Shown here: one piece after another, positions 11,550 through 22,965 of the stretch
Position numbering within the stretch: the stretch's first letter is position 1
How the letters are laid out: each line of letters opens with the position of its first letter
From: Melastoma dodecandrum
Lineage: Eukaryota > Streptophyta > Magnoliopsida > Myrtales > Melastomataceae
DNA length: 64,000 nt
Direction of reading: 5' to 3'
Assembly: GCA_029817715.1 (NCBI GenBank)
Contig: JARUPY010000538.1
Location: forward strand, 8,060,001 to 8,124,000
Notes under the pieces: model-generated
What the model was told of the DNA's origin: nothing
The model's database searches: none
The model's input: the letters and a program-made list of their open reading frames with translations, nothing else
Translations under genes and position numbers: made by a program

Positions 11550-11900
11550 GAGCCGAGTCCAGAGTACTCCCCAGCTCGAGCTCGGCTCGATTAGGAAGAG
11601 TTCGAGCTCGGCTCGAACTCGATCGAGCTCAAATAATTAGAGCTCGAGCTCGGTCGATCCAATTATGAAGAGCTCAGCTCGAAAGACTCGAATGTAGACT
11701 CGATTTTATTAATGTTATTATTTTTTTATTAATAAATTATAATATTAGGCTTAAGAGCGAGTCGCGATTCATTGAGCTGTAAGTGTTTCGGCTTAGGCTC
11801 AGCTCGTTTCGTTAACGAGCCGGCTCGAATTCGGCTCGAGCTCGGTCAAAGTCGAGCTCCAACCGAATTTTGACCGAATCAACTCGCAAGCGACTCATTC
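11550..11900. repeat. GAGCTCG/CTCGAGC-rich block
   Basis: Dense, imperfect, often palindromic iterations of GAGCTCG, GGCTCGA and CTCGAGC (11565-11690 and 11780-11900) flank an AT-rich core. Similar GAGCTCG-rich repeats are scattered in many plant genomes. No terminal repeat or target duplication was recognised, so I do not assign an element class. Confidence 0.5.
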
Positions 11901-11989
11901 GTTTTCAACCCTACCCAAAAGGCGTCATCTCCTTCTCGAAAGTATTTTGATCTGACAAGGGTAAACTCAAAACTAATGCCTCACTAGGA

Positions 11990-12300
11990 GAAAGAAAAAA
12001 GGTCCACGAGCAAAAGCTTTCGTGAGAGTACGAAACTTTCACACGAAATCGGAGGGCATTCATAGTGTACGAAACGCTTCGTATTAAAATACGATAAGTC
12101 GTCATTATTTCGTACTATAGTAAGTCATCATTATTTCGTATTATAGTAAGAAAATTCGGCAACATTTCATATTCTACGAAAGCTTTCGTAAAAAAAAAAA
12201 AGTAAAATTTCATATAAAAAGTACGAAGCGTTTGCAAAATTTACTTGTACTAGTACGAAAAAAAATTCGCATTCCAAGTTTGGTACTCTGTTAGAAGCGT
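11990..12300. repeat. TACGAAA-rich short repeat block
   Basis: Repeated TACGAAA/TTTCGTA words include a near-perfect tandem pair, TAAGTCGTCATTATTTCGTA then TAAGTCATCATTATTTCGTA, at about 12098-12140. The strand-symmetric motif use suggests a decayed small inverted-repeat element. Ends were not identified. Confidence 0.35.
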
Positions 12301-13210
12301 GTAACTTTATCCTGATCCTGCCTCACTGTGATGTAATTGGTTCACAATTGCAACACCCTTCCCTTCAAAACATTAAGCGAAGGCACCAACCATTTCTTTA
12401 AGAAGTCATTCCTCTTCCAGGAAGAATGAGTGACAAAAAATAATTCTGAATCTTCCGGGGAGGATTATTTTGCTCAATTACCTCCCCAAAAAAATAACAA
12501 AATATTAGTGTGTTTTTATTCGGGCATTTAGGCCTGGCCCTAACCCAAAGACAACAAACAAAAAAATATATAACAAGAGAAATTAATTTTAGCCTTCATT
12601 TTAACATTTACATGGTTTAATTAACTGATAAAGGCTTTTAATAAGATATAAACACTATGTTGTTGTAATTTGATTTGTTTTTTTTTTAATAAAAGAAAAT
12701 TAAGACACTCGACGGAAGTTTTTTTTTTTTTTTAATGAAAAAGGGCCAACTAATTTTTATATGTATACAACCGAAAATTGGAAGAAGAGAATCATACATT
12801 GATTACACACACACCCCCCAAAATAGAAAAGGTCTGCCCTCGACCCATATTTGGGATTGAAAGTGCATGTGCCCCTGCCTATACCCCAATTTTAGACCTC
12901 CTCCAGTCTTCCTCTGTTTCCAATTCATGGCCGACTCAGATTGAATTTAATGACCCCCCCAACCACCAAAAATCATATTCCTTCACTCGTATATAGCCCA
13001 GGAAAATCACCCCCCTCTTAAATAATTCTATTAGCTTTCGTACATTCCTTACTTTAGTTATTAATATTTAATTTGTTGCAAAGGAAGAATGAATTGCTGG
13101 GCTTTTCCTTAAATTCATTTAATGACCCTCATTTGTATTATTTATGTTAAACGACACAGTTTACATGCTTTATTATAATATAATACATGCACCGAGTTAT
13201 GCTTATTTTT
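12300..13210. other. AT-rich intergenic DNA upstream of the PLAC8 gene
   Basis: Long A and T runs and no coding signature. It contains the probable promoter of the PLAC8 gene toward its right end. Confidence 0.5.
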
Positions 13211-13212
13211 AG

Positions 13213-13220
13213 CATATAAG
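13213..13220 (+). promoter_or_regulatory. Possible TATA box of the PLAC8 gene
   Basis: CATATAAG lies about 165 bp before the ATG at 13384. Position and sequence fit a plant TATA element, but nothing else fixes the start site. Confidence 0.3.
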
Positions 13221-13383
13221 GAGGAAAAAAGGGACTCCTTCCTAATGTCTACTTTTATAGTAATCATTTATTTGATTTCATTTCTATCATTACAGAACAA
13301 CACAACCAAGCGAACTAAGTTTGGTTTTTCTAAGAGAATCTTAGATTAATTAAGCTGACGGACCCAGAGCATCTCCGACCTCC

Positions 13384-14347
13384 ATGTCGACGATGCCCGG
13401 GAGGAGCAACTCGTCGGGGAGTCATTCGGTTCCGCCTTCCGTGACAGTTGCGATGTGCAGCTGTCCTACTCCCAAGAACGGAATTGGTTCTGAAGAACAA
13501 GTTGTCCTCTCTTTGACCCAGGGCAGTGGCAGTACGGGTGACGATTTTCTCTCCGAGGATGTGATAGCCGGGATCCAGTTAGATGACCAGCCTGAGCCGT
13601 CCGTTCGCGATGCGGTGCCTGACTGTCTGCAGAAGCAGCGGAATAGTGCATCTGACCCTGTTATCCTGGTGAATGCTGGAGGGAATCCCTGGCGGAGCGG
13701 ACTGTTCGATTGTTGTCGGGATCCGATCAGCGGTACGAGACTTTTTGTACCGTGTGGCCGCACAGTCCTTTGACCAATGCTAAAATTGATGATCCCTTGG
13801 TGCAGCAATCATTACTACGATCGCACCTTGTGTGACATTCGGACTGAACACAAACATCTTGGACAATGGCAGCACCGGTGAGTCAGGCTCGAACTAGGAC
13901 CATCAAAACAAATGGTCGGGTTTGATCTGGTTATAACCACAATTCGAATTCTGCAGGTTGCTTGACGGGCACACTCCTTTATGTGTTCCTCTGTCCGTTG
14001 CTCTGCAGGATTGGAATAAAATACCGTAAGCGACTGAGGAACGCCTACCAGCTCGCGGAAGCGCCTGTCAGCGACAGAGTCGCTCACCGCTGTTTCCCTT
14101 GTTGTGCGCTCTGCCAGGAGTTCCGGGAGCTGAAATATCGTGGCTTCGACCCGCTTCGAGGCCTTTCCCCATTGCTTCAATCCTTTTTTTTTCCTACTTC
14201 CCAACGTATTTTAAAAGCTCGGCCACCAATGAAGTGATCTCCTCTCTTTCAGGTTATCGAGGTCTGTCAAATGAGATTCTGCTCGAGCAAAGCCGGCGGA
14301 CGATTCAAGCTACTCCCCCAACAATACAGACCATGGAAAGAGGTTAG
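13384..14347 (+). CDS. PLAC8-domain (Cys-rich) membrane protein, four exons
   Basis: Predicted exons are 13384-13732, 13806-13877, 13957-14160 and 14253-14347, 720 coding bases or 239 residues. The N-terminal ~100 residues are hydrophilic and low-complexity. The PLAC8 domain follows: NPWRSGLFDCCRDPISA, IITTIAPCVTFGLNTNILD, then a hydrophobic segment GTLLYVFLCPLLCR and the signature CCALCQEFRELKYRGFDP. The C-terminus is YRGLSNEILLEQSRR to MERG. PLAC8 proteins in plants are small membrane proteins linked to organ size (cell number regulators) and metal tolerance; which applies here cannot be told. Introns 1 and 2 are GT-AG. Intron 3 must start with GC (CGAG|GCCTTT) to keep the frame, which is unusual. 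The kinase gene begins 3 bp after this stop. Confidence 0.75.
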
Positions 14348-14381
14348 TAAATGAATTTATGCTCCGGTTTTCGTAATTTAG
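14343..14381 (+). other. Potential 39-nt intron linking PLAC8 and kinase reading frames
   Basis: AGAG|GTTAGT at 14343 and ATTTAG at 14381 form donor- and acceptor-like sites. Removing these 39 bases deletes the PLAC8 stop and joins MERG-type codons directly to GIHTSVDEF of the kinase exon in frame, giving 1872 coding bases (623 residues). Plant introns are normally longer than about 60 nt, so this is only a possibility. Confidence 0.25.
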
Positions 14382-16018
14382 GGATCCATACTTCAGTAGA
14401 TGAGTTCGGTGGTCAACCATCGCCAGCCATTGCCTTAGGCCCTTCGAAGAGCATGTTCACGTACGAGGACATAATCCGGGCAACGAATGGGTTCTCGACT
14501 GCAAATCTACTTGGACAGGGCGGCTTTGGGTATGTATACAGGGGATTTCTGTCAAATGGGAAGGAGATTGCAGTGAAGCAATTGAAGGCCAGGAACCGGC
14601 AAGGGGAACTTGAGTTCCTAGCCGAAGTCGAGATAATCAGACGCGTACACCACAAGCATCTTGTGTCCCTAGTTGGATATTGCATACATGGGAATCACCG
14701 CCTGCTCGTGTATGAGTTCATGCCAAACAAGGACTTGAATTTCCACCTGCATGGTAACAGCTATTTTGCATCAGGCTTTCTCATAAAACCTTGAACCATC
14801 ATTCCCTCTATTTCTGACTGAAAGTTCGCCATGGCAGGAAAGTCAAGGCCAACAATGGATTGGGGAACCAGACTCCGAATCGCTTTGGGATCTGCAAAAG
14901 GGCTGTCCTATCTCCACGACGATTGTAAGTCTCCTTGTACATCGGTTCTCCCATACCAGTTGTTTCATTCGATTGGTTTTGGTATTCGGTAAAGCAATTT
15001 GGCCGTAAAAACCCGAGCATAGGCCATCCAAAGATTATTCATCGTGACATCAAGGCTGCTAACATACTCTTGGATTACCAGTTCGAGGCTAAGGTGACAA
15101 TTGTCCACTTTGTTGAATGTTGCTGTTGTTGAGACATTATTACCGATGCGATTCATCTGCACAGGTTGCAGACTTCGGACTTTCGAAGTACATGTGTGAA
15201 GGGCACACTCACATATCAACCGGAGTGAAGGGAACCTTCGGGTAAGGCTCAATTCTCTGGTTCTTCTCAGATAGCTCGTTGTTTTAAGGCGAACTGAAAC
15301 ATCCTTCCTCTGGAGGTACATCTCTCCGGAATATGCTTCGAGCGGGAAACTCACTGAGAAAGCAGATGTTTTCTCGTTCGGGGTAGTCTTGCTGGAGTTG
15401 ATCACTGGTCGAAAGCCGGTACTTGCCACCAATACTAATCAGGATGATAGCCTAGTCCAATGGGTGAGTGCTGACATCATATGGCACCATGTATTTATCC
15501 ATCGATGTTGTTCCGACATGGAATTAATGTGGCGTCGTTATTGAAGGCGAGGCCTAAGCTCAAAAGAGCTCTTGAGGACGGGAACTTTGATTCGATCGTG
15601 GACCCAAAGCTGCAGAACATCTACGACCATGGCAAGATGTCACTAATGGTCGCCTGTGCTGCCGCCTGCGTGCATTCCTCCGCAAACCACAGACCAAAAA
15701 TGAGCCAGGTGATTGCATCATGTATATTTCGTTGAGATCCTGAAATGCTGATAAACTTCACGGCCGGACATTGTCCAGATCGTCCGAATTCTAGAGGGAG
15801 ATGCATTTTTCCCGGATCTCACCGTCACGTGGACACGTAGCAGCCTTTTCGCAGCAGTAGATAGCTCCAACTTCATCACTAAAGGGACCCAAGGAGAAGA
15901 CGTCGGCGAGACTGGAGTTCAGCGCGAACAAACCCAGGAGCCGCAACTACTTTCGCAGCCCGTCTTGGGCGGTGAACAGACGACCACGAGAGATGAAGCC
16001 GGGGTACAAGATCCGTAG
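14351..16018 (+). CDS. PERK-like protein kinase lacking the extracellular and membrane regions
   Basis: Seven exons (14351-14753, 14838-14924, 15023-15093, 15165-15241, 15316-15463, 15547-15708, 15779-16018), all with GT-AG introns, give 1188 coding bases or 395 residues. The domain resembles proline-rich extensin-like receptor kinases: [14 protein letters not shown], the glycine loop [10 protein letters not shown] (53-62), catalytic Lys76 in [15 protein letters not shown] (170-177), DFGLSKY (190-196), and [20 protein letters not shown]. All catalytic residues are present. PERKs normally have a proline-rich ectodomain and a transmembrane helix before the kinase. Here only ~35 residues precede it, so the protein would be cytosolic unless it is joined to the PLAC8 gene. 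The Gln/Glu-rich tail after FFPDL is unrelated to anything I recognise. Confidence 0.8.
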
Positions 16019-18180
16019 AAAAGGTGATAGGCCCTTTATGCCGTGCATATAAAATTTGTTGCATGTGAAAATTTAACGTAATTCAATATACTATTTTAGA
16101 TTGGATGCATGCCAATTATTAAATTAAGAATTAAGTTTTATATTAGTTTATATAACTGAATTATATTCGTTTACCGACATTTTATACGTTCAATGTTGAA
16201 ATGTAGAAATCGATTTGAAGCTCATGAACAAAGCTTGTAAATGATCAGTAGTGTTAAAATAGTTTAATCAGACAACTATTTCCGTGTTTCTATTTTGATC
16301 TTATCCTAAAATTTGTACCAACATAAGTCTTAAATATACTAATACTAATTCTGATTAAGCTAATGGAAATTGATTTTGTTTCTATGTTATTGACTTTTTT
16401 TCCCCTTAATTGATGCCCAAAGAGAGAGAGAGGGAGATCGAAGATTCAAATGAAGGGCTGAACGTTGGAAGCTTTGCCAGTTGAGCGTAGTAAAAGTAAA
16501 TGCAAATGACAGAGAGAATGACGCGTTCGTTTTAACAAGGGATGGATGTAATAATTTGAAATATTTTTATTCCTACTCGAAGTAAAATACTTCGAAAATT
16601 ATTCGGAATGGAAGAAAAAAAAATTCATCACTTGCCGTCTAAGTTCTGAAAACAATTTAAGAAGGTAATTAATTTTGTAGGTATGGTATGGACATTGAAA
16701 AGGGAAAATCAAATTACAAAATTAATAAAATTATCCAAAGATTTTGGAGATTTTTCAACAATTATCACAACTTTGTGAAAAATCAGTCATGAAGAATTTT
16801 ATAAGAAAACAGAGAAGATGAAGACGCTTGTGTTAATGAATCCTTCAGCGAATGAGAAGTTGAAAACGCTTCTAAAACTTGCAGATGAATCCTTCAACAA
16901 ATGGTGCACGTTCCACCTCTTAAACTTAGGTAATAAAAAGTAGTACTACACTACTCCATTGGCTGAGATACCTATCATTTAATACTTAATATCCCAAATG
17001 AATCCAAAGACAATATAATTCTTTTCATCGAGTTTTGTTGTGTGTGGGTTTGACGTTAAATGAGCCTTCGTGTGATTTGAATGGTGGCATGATGACATGA
17101 GATGAGATGAGATGTGCCGAGATTAAATTAATATCGTCTCATGCATGATTGATTTCATCACTCCTAAACATAAAAACACACAAAAATAAAATGTCTTACG
17201 AAACTACTAGTCATTTAAGAGTCAACTAATTTGCTCTTTCGTCCCTCAAATTAAGCAAATAGTTATGTTGCATTTTTTAACATGCAAGGTCGATCTTATG
17301 GTGGTGGGGGTGGGGGGGGGAAGGCATGCATTTAGCAAAGGTCTGGTGGCATTTGACTTTTCGTATCTTTAATACATATGGTACAATTAGATCGTTTGCA
17401 CATTTCAGAAAAAAAAACTACGAAGATCTCCCGACATGACGCCATGGGGCGGTGTATTAACAATACCAAAATTATTTATTATTTAATGCTCGAGAAATTT
17501 AATTAATTTGAGTATCTTTGATGATATAGAGACATAATATGGTCTAATTGAATTATTTCATCACAGTTTGTCTCGCTTTGCTCCTTGGCAAGTAACGTGG
17601 AGGGAAATAGTGATGTCCGAAAACAATACAATACAAAAAGCAAAAACCCCACCCACATCTATCCACGTTCGAATACCAATCATTCATTCCCTCCGGATTT
17701 CCTCATTGGACCGATCTGCCTTCGATCGAGGCACGACCCGGGGGGGGGGGACAAGTTCGTACCCATTGTTTATATATAACTCAAGGTTGGTCAAATTGAA
17801 CAACCACACATACATACGTTGTTAAACATGACATTCAGCCCAATAACCTTCTTTCACGTCCAACGCTATGTAGTATTTTTGTAAAGTATTACGTCCATAT
17901 CGACCCTCCCTAGACATGAACACTATTACTATTGGATGTTCTTTTTTAAATTTATTCCATGGATCTTACAACTTCCCTTTTGACTAAAATTGCATCTCAT
18001 CAAAATGAAAAAAGTTCACATCAACATGTGGGTGTGGAGTTTAAATGATTTTGAAGAGAGTGATATTAAAAAGAGAAAATGTGTTTTTATAATGTTATTC
18101 AATGTACAAGATGGGAAGTGCAGATGAACCCGAAACTCGAATATACATTAAGCATATGGTAGAGAATCAAGGGATACGGG
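16019..18180. other. AT-rich intergenic DNA
   Basis: No coding features. It contains a G-run (about 17300-17320) and a short (GATGA)n-like stretch near 17095-17115. The right end carries the promoter of the aquaporin gene. Confidence 0.5.
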
Positions 18181-18185
18181 CTGAT

Positions 18186-18195
18186 TATATAAAAG
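18186..18195 (+). promoter_or_regulatory. TATA box of the TIP aquaporin gene
   Basis: TATATAAAAG lies about 140 bp before the ATG, leaving room for a 5' leader of about 110 bases. Confidence 0.65.
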
Positions 18196-18327
18196 GCGTT
18201 GATTCTGAGTGTAGATCGTAGTCTCATAGAAACCTCACACAAAGCGCTCTACGGTGTGAGGCTTTCTTTGATATCAGAATACGTACGTTTACAGAGATCG
18301 CGAAAAGACTCGTCGTTTTTGGCGAAA

Positions 18328-19244
18328 ATGGTGAGGATCGCCTTAGGCAGCATCCACGAGGCTACTCAGCCGGACTGCATCCGTGCTCTTGTCATCGAGT
18401 TCATCGTCACCTTCCTCTTTGTCTTTATCGGAGTGGGAACTGCTATGGCTTCAGGTAAAAGAGAAAATTTGTAAACCTCTAACGTACAGAAACTGGGTTG
18501 TTTCAACGATTCATATTCCGTGAGTCGATGTAACAGATAAGCTAGACGCTGGAAGCACTATGGCAGGGCTGTTCGCGGTGGCCATGGCTCATGGTCTGGT
18601 GGTGGCCGTCATGATATCTGGGGGTCATATCTCCGGAGGTCATCTCAACCCAGCAGTCACGCTTGGCCTGATGGCCGGAGGCCACATCACAGTCTTCAGA
18701 TCAGCTTTCTATTGGGTTGACCAGCTTCTAGCGGCTTCAAGCGCCTGCTTTCTTCTGGTTTATCTCACTGGTGGAGAGGTATGGCTTTAGGCAACCGAGT
18801 TCGCTGATAATAATGGCTCAATCGCCTTTCGTCAATTAATATCTTCCTTTAACTGGTTATTCGCAGACAACTCCAATCATTTCTTTGGCAAGCGACGTCG
18901 GCTACTTGCAAGGCGTGATCTGGGAGGTTGTCCTGACATTCACACTGCTCTTCTCTGTTTACGCCACTATCGTCGACCCAAAGAAGGGTGCTCTCAATGG
19001 GCTTGGCCCTACCCTGGTTGGTTTCGTTGTCGCAGCCAACATACTTGCTGGTGGAGCCTACTCTGGTGCAGCCATTAACCCGGCCCGTGCCTTTGGCCCG
19101 GCCATTGCCAGCTGGGACTGGACTGACCACTGGGTGTACTGGGTTGGCCCCCTCACCGGCGGCGGCCTCGCAGGATATATCTACGAGAACTTCTTCATCG
19201 AGGGTGCCCATGTTCCGCTTCCAGCTGCAGAGGACACATTTTGA
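18328..19244 (+). CDS. Tonoplast intrinsic protein (TIP4-like aquaporin), three exons
   Basis: Exons are 18328-18454, 18537-18778 and 18867-19244, giving 248 residues, the usual TIP length. The protein starts MVRIALGS and has six membrane segments, with NPA motifs at 80-82 ([10 protein letters not shown]) and 194-196 ([10 protein letters not shown]). The aromatic/arginine filter reads His61, Ile182, Ala191, Arg197, the H-I-A-R pattern of TIP3/TIP4-type pores. The sequence around [13 protein letters not shown] and [11 protein letters not shown] fits TIP4 best. The end is PAAEDTF. TIPs move water, and some TIPs urea, ammonia or peroxide, across the vacuolar membrane. All introns are GT-AG and no lesion is visible, so this is probably an active gene. 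Confidence 0.92.
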
Positions 19245-19421
19245 TCCCAACACTTCGTACTGCGATCTCGAATAATGTCCGCTTTGTCGTTGCTCAACCA
19301 TTTAAGGTTCAGGCCCCTTTTTCCTAATCCATGTAGTTTGCGATCCCTCCGATGACTTACGCCATTTTCTGCCTCTTCCACCTGATCATAGCCAACCGAT
19401 CTTTCCCGTCCGGTTTCTCTC

Positions 19422-19427
19422 AATAAA
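19422..19427 (+). terminator. Poly(A) signal of the TIP gene
   Basis: AATAAA lies 178 bp after the stop codon, a typical distance for a plant 3' UTR. Confidence 0.55.
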
Positions 19428-19429
19428 CT

Positions 19430-20184
19430 TTAGAAGATGCTAGTGACGGTCAAGAATTTCAGCTGGCTGTTCGAACATTCTCCTGTTTTTGATGTCACTG
19501 TCCAAACTTCCAGGCAACTCAAATCAAAGAGACTTATTTCCTCGCATTAATATCACACAATGATCGGATATATGTTCTTTCCAGCGAATGATTGATCACA
19601 ACACATTACATAACTGTAAGAAAGTTCTTTAAAACTTGCACGAATACAAATATATTCAGGTCCGAAGATTCGGCGAGCAAACAAATGTGCCATGGAATCC
19701 ATACAGAACCCTCTGCGGCATTGCGATTTTCTCAGCCGGCTTCTCCTCAAACTTCTTTGCATATATTGATATAATCTGGTTTTGATGATTACAAATGTTA
19801 TATATTGCTAATGTACTATTTAAGTTTATAGAAGAACAGGTCTTCGGGTGTAGAAGCTGTTCTTTGTTATCTGAGTAATACGTAAAAGAGTTATGTGGAG
19901 GACTTCAACGGAGAAAACGATCTAGCCATCAGAAATGGTGTTTAGAAGATAAGATCTATTATCGAGTCCACTATTTCTATTGTAGAGATGAGCTTCTGTG
20001 TCATAGATGCTATAACTTTCCTTGCTCGAGTACTTACAACGTGTTACAGAATGACACTTCTGCAAATGAGAATTTTCTTGTTGGAGATTGTTACTTAAGT
20101 GAGCACATGAGATGATGATCTCATACACCTAAAGTTAATTCTTATTGAATTAATTTAGTGATTAAATCTAGATTCGCTTTGATT
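19430..20184. other. Intergenic, no gene recognised
   Basis: Nothing coding is seen. Around 20085-20184 the sequence (GGAGATTGTTACTTAAGTGAG, AT-rich after it) resembles the edge of an LTR element, but no matching copy is present on the right of element E. Confidence 0.4.
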
Positions 20185-21224
20185 TGACTTACTTGTCAAG
20201 ATCAATCCTTAAGTTAATTTGGAAAGTTATCGTGAGATATATTTTCTAAACTTAAGTGAATCTATGATTATGGAAGTTGGCAACGATCTAATCAAATTGA
20301 AATCTCCCGTGCATGGTGAGAATATTTTATAATGGCAATGTTTTCATATTAAGGAAACAAATCAATCCCAATGCCAAATTCATATACGGGAAAGGACTGA
20401 TTTTGCTGTTGCAGAAAACAGTTTCTTTGTGAAATACATTATCCTTGATTCGAAGTCATATTTGTTTATCTAACATTTTATGGATAATGTTTCTATTATT
20501 GGAAGTTATCCAATAGGATCAAATCTTAGAGCAAATGACAAGATATCAACTAGTTGTTATGACTGAATAGGAAGCTTCATATGTGGACAAGCTTATAAGC
20601 AAGAGTGAAGACATTTGCTACCTGAAAGCTTACCAAAAGCCTTTGTCCCGTCACTGTTGCAAAAGCTTAGAGCATCCATTGTTCATTCACCGAGCCGATC
20701 ACCTCTGAGAGAGAGCGTCTTCTGTAGTTGCAGACTGTTTGTGTTGTAGCAGTTTTATTTGTGCAGGTTGTTAATCACACGGGTTGTGTGTGCAAGGGCA
20801 GGTGGTAGCTGTGACGCCACAAGAGCAGGTAGTAGCCGTCAAGCCACGAGCTCAGTGAGGAGCCAGAGTCAGTCACGTCGGCTACGTGCGGGTTGAGTTA
20901 GTCACTTATGTACGTGCAACTGGTTAATCACATTTCTGATAAGAAGTGTGCATCTGTAACTTCACTTGATCATCATATAGTGAATACACCCTAATTGGGG
21001 TGAGCGCCGGGAGAGTGGACGTAGGCATTGTTTATCAAACCACTATAAGTTCTCATGTCATCCACACATAAAAAAATATACATCAGAACTGGGAATCTGT
21101 ACTGCAGATCCAGTTTCTGTAGTTTGACAGAGCACCGCTTCTATAATCAGACACGATCAAAAAAGTGTCAAAACCCTTAAGGCACTAATTCAACCCCCCT
21201 TCTTAGTGCAATCTTATACTAACA
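20185..21224 (+). repeat. Left LTR of copia E
   Basis: Aligns over its whole length with 26391-27428. It starts TGACTTACTTGTCAAG and ends TATACTAACA, and includes the block GAGAGTGGACGTAGGC (about 21012-21027). A related block occurs in the LTR of C. Confidence 0.8.
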
Positions 21225-21225
21225 A

Positions 21226-21243
21226 TTAGTATCAGAGCAGCTC
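21226..21243 (+). promoter_or_regulatory. Primer-binding site of copia E
   Basis: TTAGTATCAGAGCAGCTC corresponds to the TGGTATCAGAGC consensus complementary to initiator tRNA-Met used by most plant copia elements, with one or two changes. Confidence 0.75.
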
Positions 21244-21284
21244 AATGATAAAGGCTTAACCGCTTGTTAAGAGATCCAATAGGA

Positions 21285-22690
21285 TGCAAATGGGGTACAT
21301 GCACGATGTTGGACTCAACAGTAACAGTCCACTATCATTTGATAGACAAAACTTTTCTAGCTGGCACAGCAGGATGGAATTCTAGATAGCATCCCGTGAA
21401 CCGAAGTGTTTAGGAATCACAAAAAATGGTCCTTTGCTTCACAGAGGACAAGATCTGAAAGTTGAGTATGGCAGCATGATTTCACTTTCTGATGAGGAAG
21501 CTGAAATTATTAAGCTGAATGCTATGGCTATCAACTTTCTTCATTATGCTTTATCTCCTATGGAAATACAACTGAATCTCTGCTTGTACCACAGCAAAAG
21601 AGATTTGGGATCGACTTGTTTTGACCCATGAAGGGAAGGATCAAATCAAAGAAACGAAGATCAATCTGCTGGTTCAGCAGTATGAGGTTTTGAAAATAAA
21701 ACCTGATGAGTCTATATCATAAATGTATGATGGACTCAACACAATCATTAACACCCTAGCCCTTCTTGGGAAAAATTACACTAATGCTGAATTGGTGAAG
21801 AAGGTCATTAGGTCTTTACCCATGATTTGGGAAGCTAAGAAGACCGTAGTAGAGGAAGCCAAAGATCTAACAGCTCTAAGGTTGGATCAGCTTATGGGTT
21901 CTCTACTTTCCTATGACGAATAGAAACGATCATCTGAGCCTCAGAGGACCAAATCTATTGCCTTTAAGGCACCTGCCGCTACTGATAATGAATCAGATGA
22001 CATAGAAGTAGACACAGATGAGGAGCTCGCATTACTTGTAAAAGGTTTGAACAAACTTCTTTACAAAAAATGCTTCAAACGAAGTGTTAAACCCAAATTT
22101 TCTAATCTATAAGATAAAAAGGGACGAGTATGTTACGAGTGTAAGAAACTGGGACATATGAGGAATGAATGTCCTCTGTTAACTGAGAGGACGATAAATC
22201 TGAATATGAGGAAGAGCAGAAGGCAACTCTATGCTACATGGCTCGTTCAAAATCAAAATCTGATTCAGATGAAGAGGTAATCTCTACATCTCTGTCTAAT
22301 CTATCTTCTAATGATCTCAAAGGTTATCTTACTGAAATCCTTGAAAAAGTAGAAGAGTTATCCTCAAAATATTGCTCGGTAAAAAGGCAGAATAGGGTTC
22401 TACAGTCACAACTATCTTTTCTACAGAGAGCAAAAGGCTACCTTGGTAAAGGAAGCTGAGATCTTAAGCACAGAAGCATCTCATCTGATCAGAGAACCTC
22501 AACCTGTGGTGTGGGACGAGCTATTTGTTCGTGATAAAGTGGTTTCTTCACTTAATGAGACTAATAAAGGTTTATTACCTGGAATCCAGTCTCATAAATG
22601 TCACAGTAACAAATCTAAACGTTCAGATAAGGTATGCTATGTGACACAGAGCCATACTATGTGATCAGTCCTGGAATTGTGCAGAAACAG
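21285..22690 (+). pseudogene. Copia E gag remnant with zinc knuckle
   Basis: Plus-strand blocks: LSFDRQNFSSWHSRM near 21330, EIWDRL and QYEVLKIKPDESIS near 21600-21720, then ELVKKVIRSLPMIWEAKKT and KDLTALRLDQLMGSLLSYDE (21790-21920). The zinc knuckle CYECKKLGHMRNEC is at about 22135-22177 with C-C-H-C intact. The coiled-coil stretch EILEKVEELSSKYCSVKRQN (22335-22390) follows. Stops at 21632, 21721, 21921 and others interrupt it. Confidence 0.75.
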
Positions 22691-22965
22691 AAATCCGTTT
22701 CTTCATAGAAACCTGAGTTTGTGAAATGTTATACTTCTAAACAATAGCGTAATAAGACAAGGATTAAAAACTCTGTCGGATTGACATAAAAAGTTAAATA
22801 CTGTCACTATTATGGCATGCTTGGACACACGATCGAACATTGTCAGATCAAGAAGTCTATGAGCATATCCAATGCGATTCTTTCTAGGAACAAGTCACAA
22901 TCTTATGGAACCGGCATAAAGGGGTTTCCTAATGTAACTTAACTTGTCCTTAATCGCATGTATGC

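Noticed and set aside
17568..17825. Open frames upstream of the aquaporin
   Set aside because: No domain, no splice context, no codon-pattern support; in intergenic AT-rich DNA.
18849..19301. 150-codon open frame antisense to the aquaporin
   Set aside because: It is the mirror of the third TIP exon. Its composition follows the conserved sense codons and has no features of its own.
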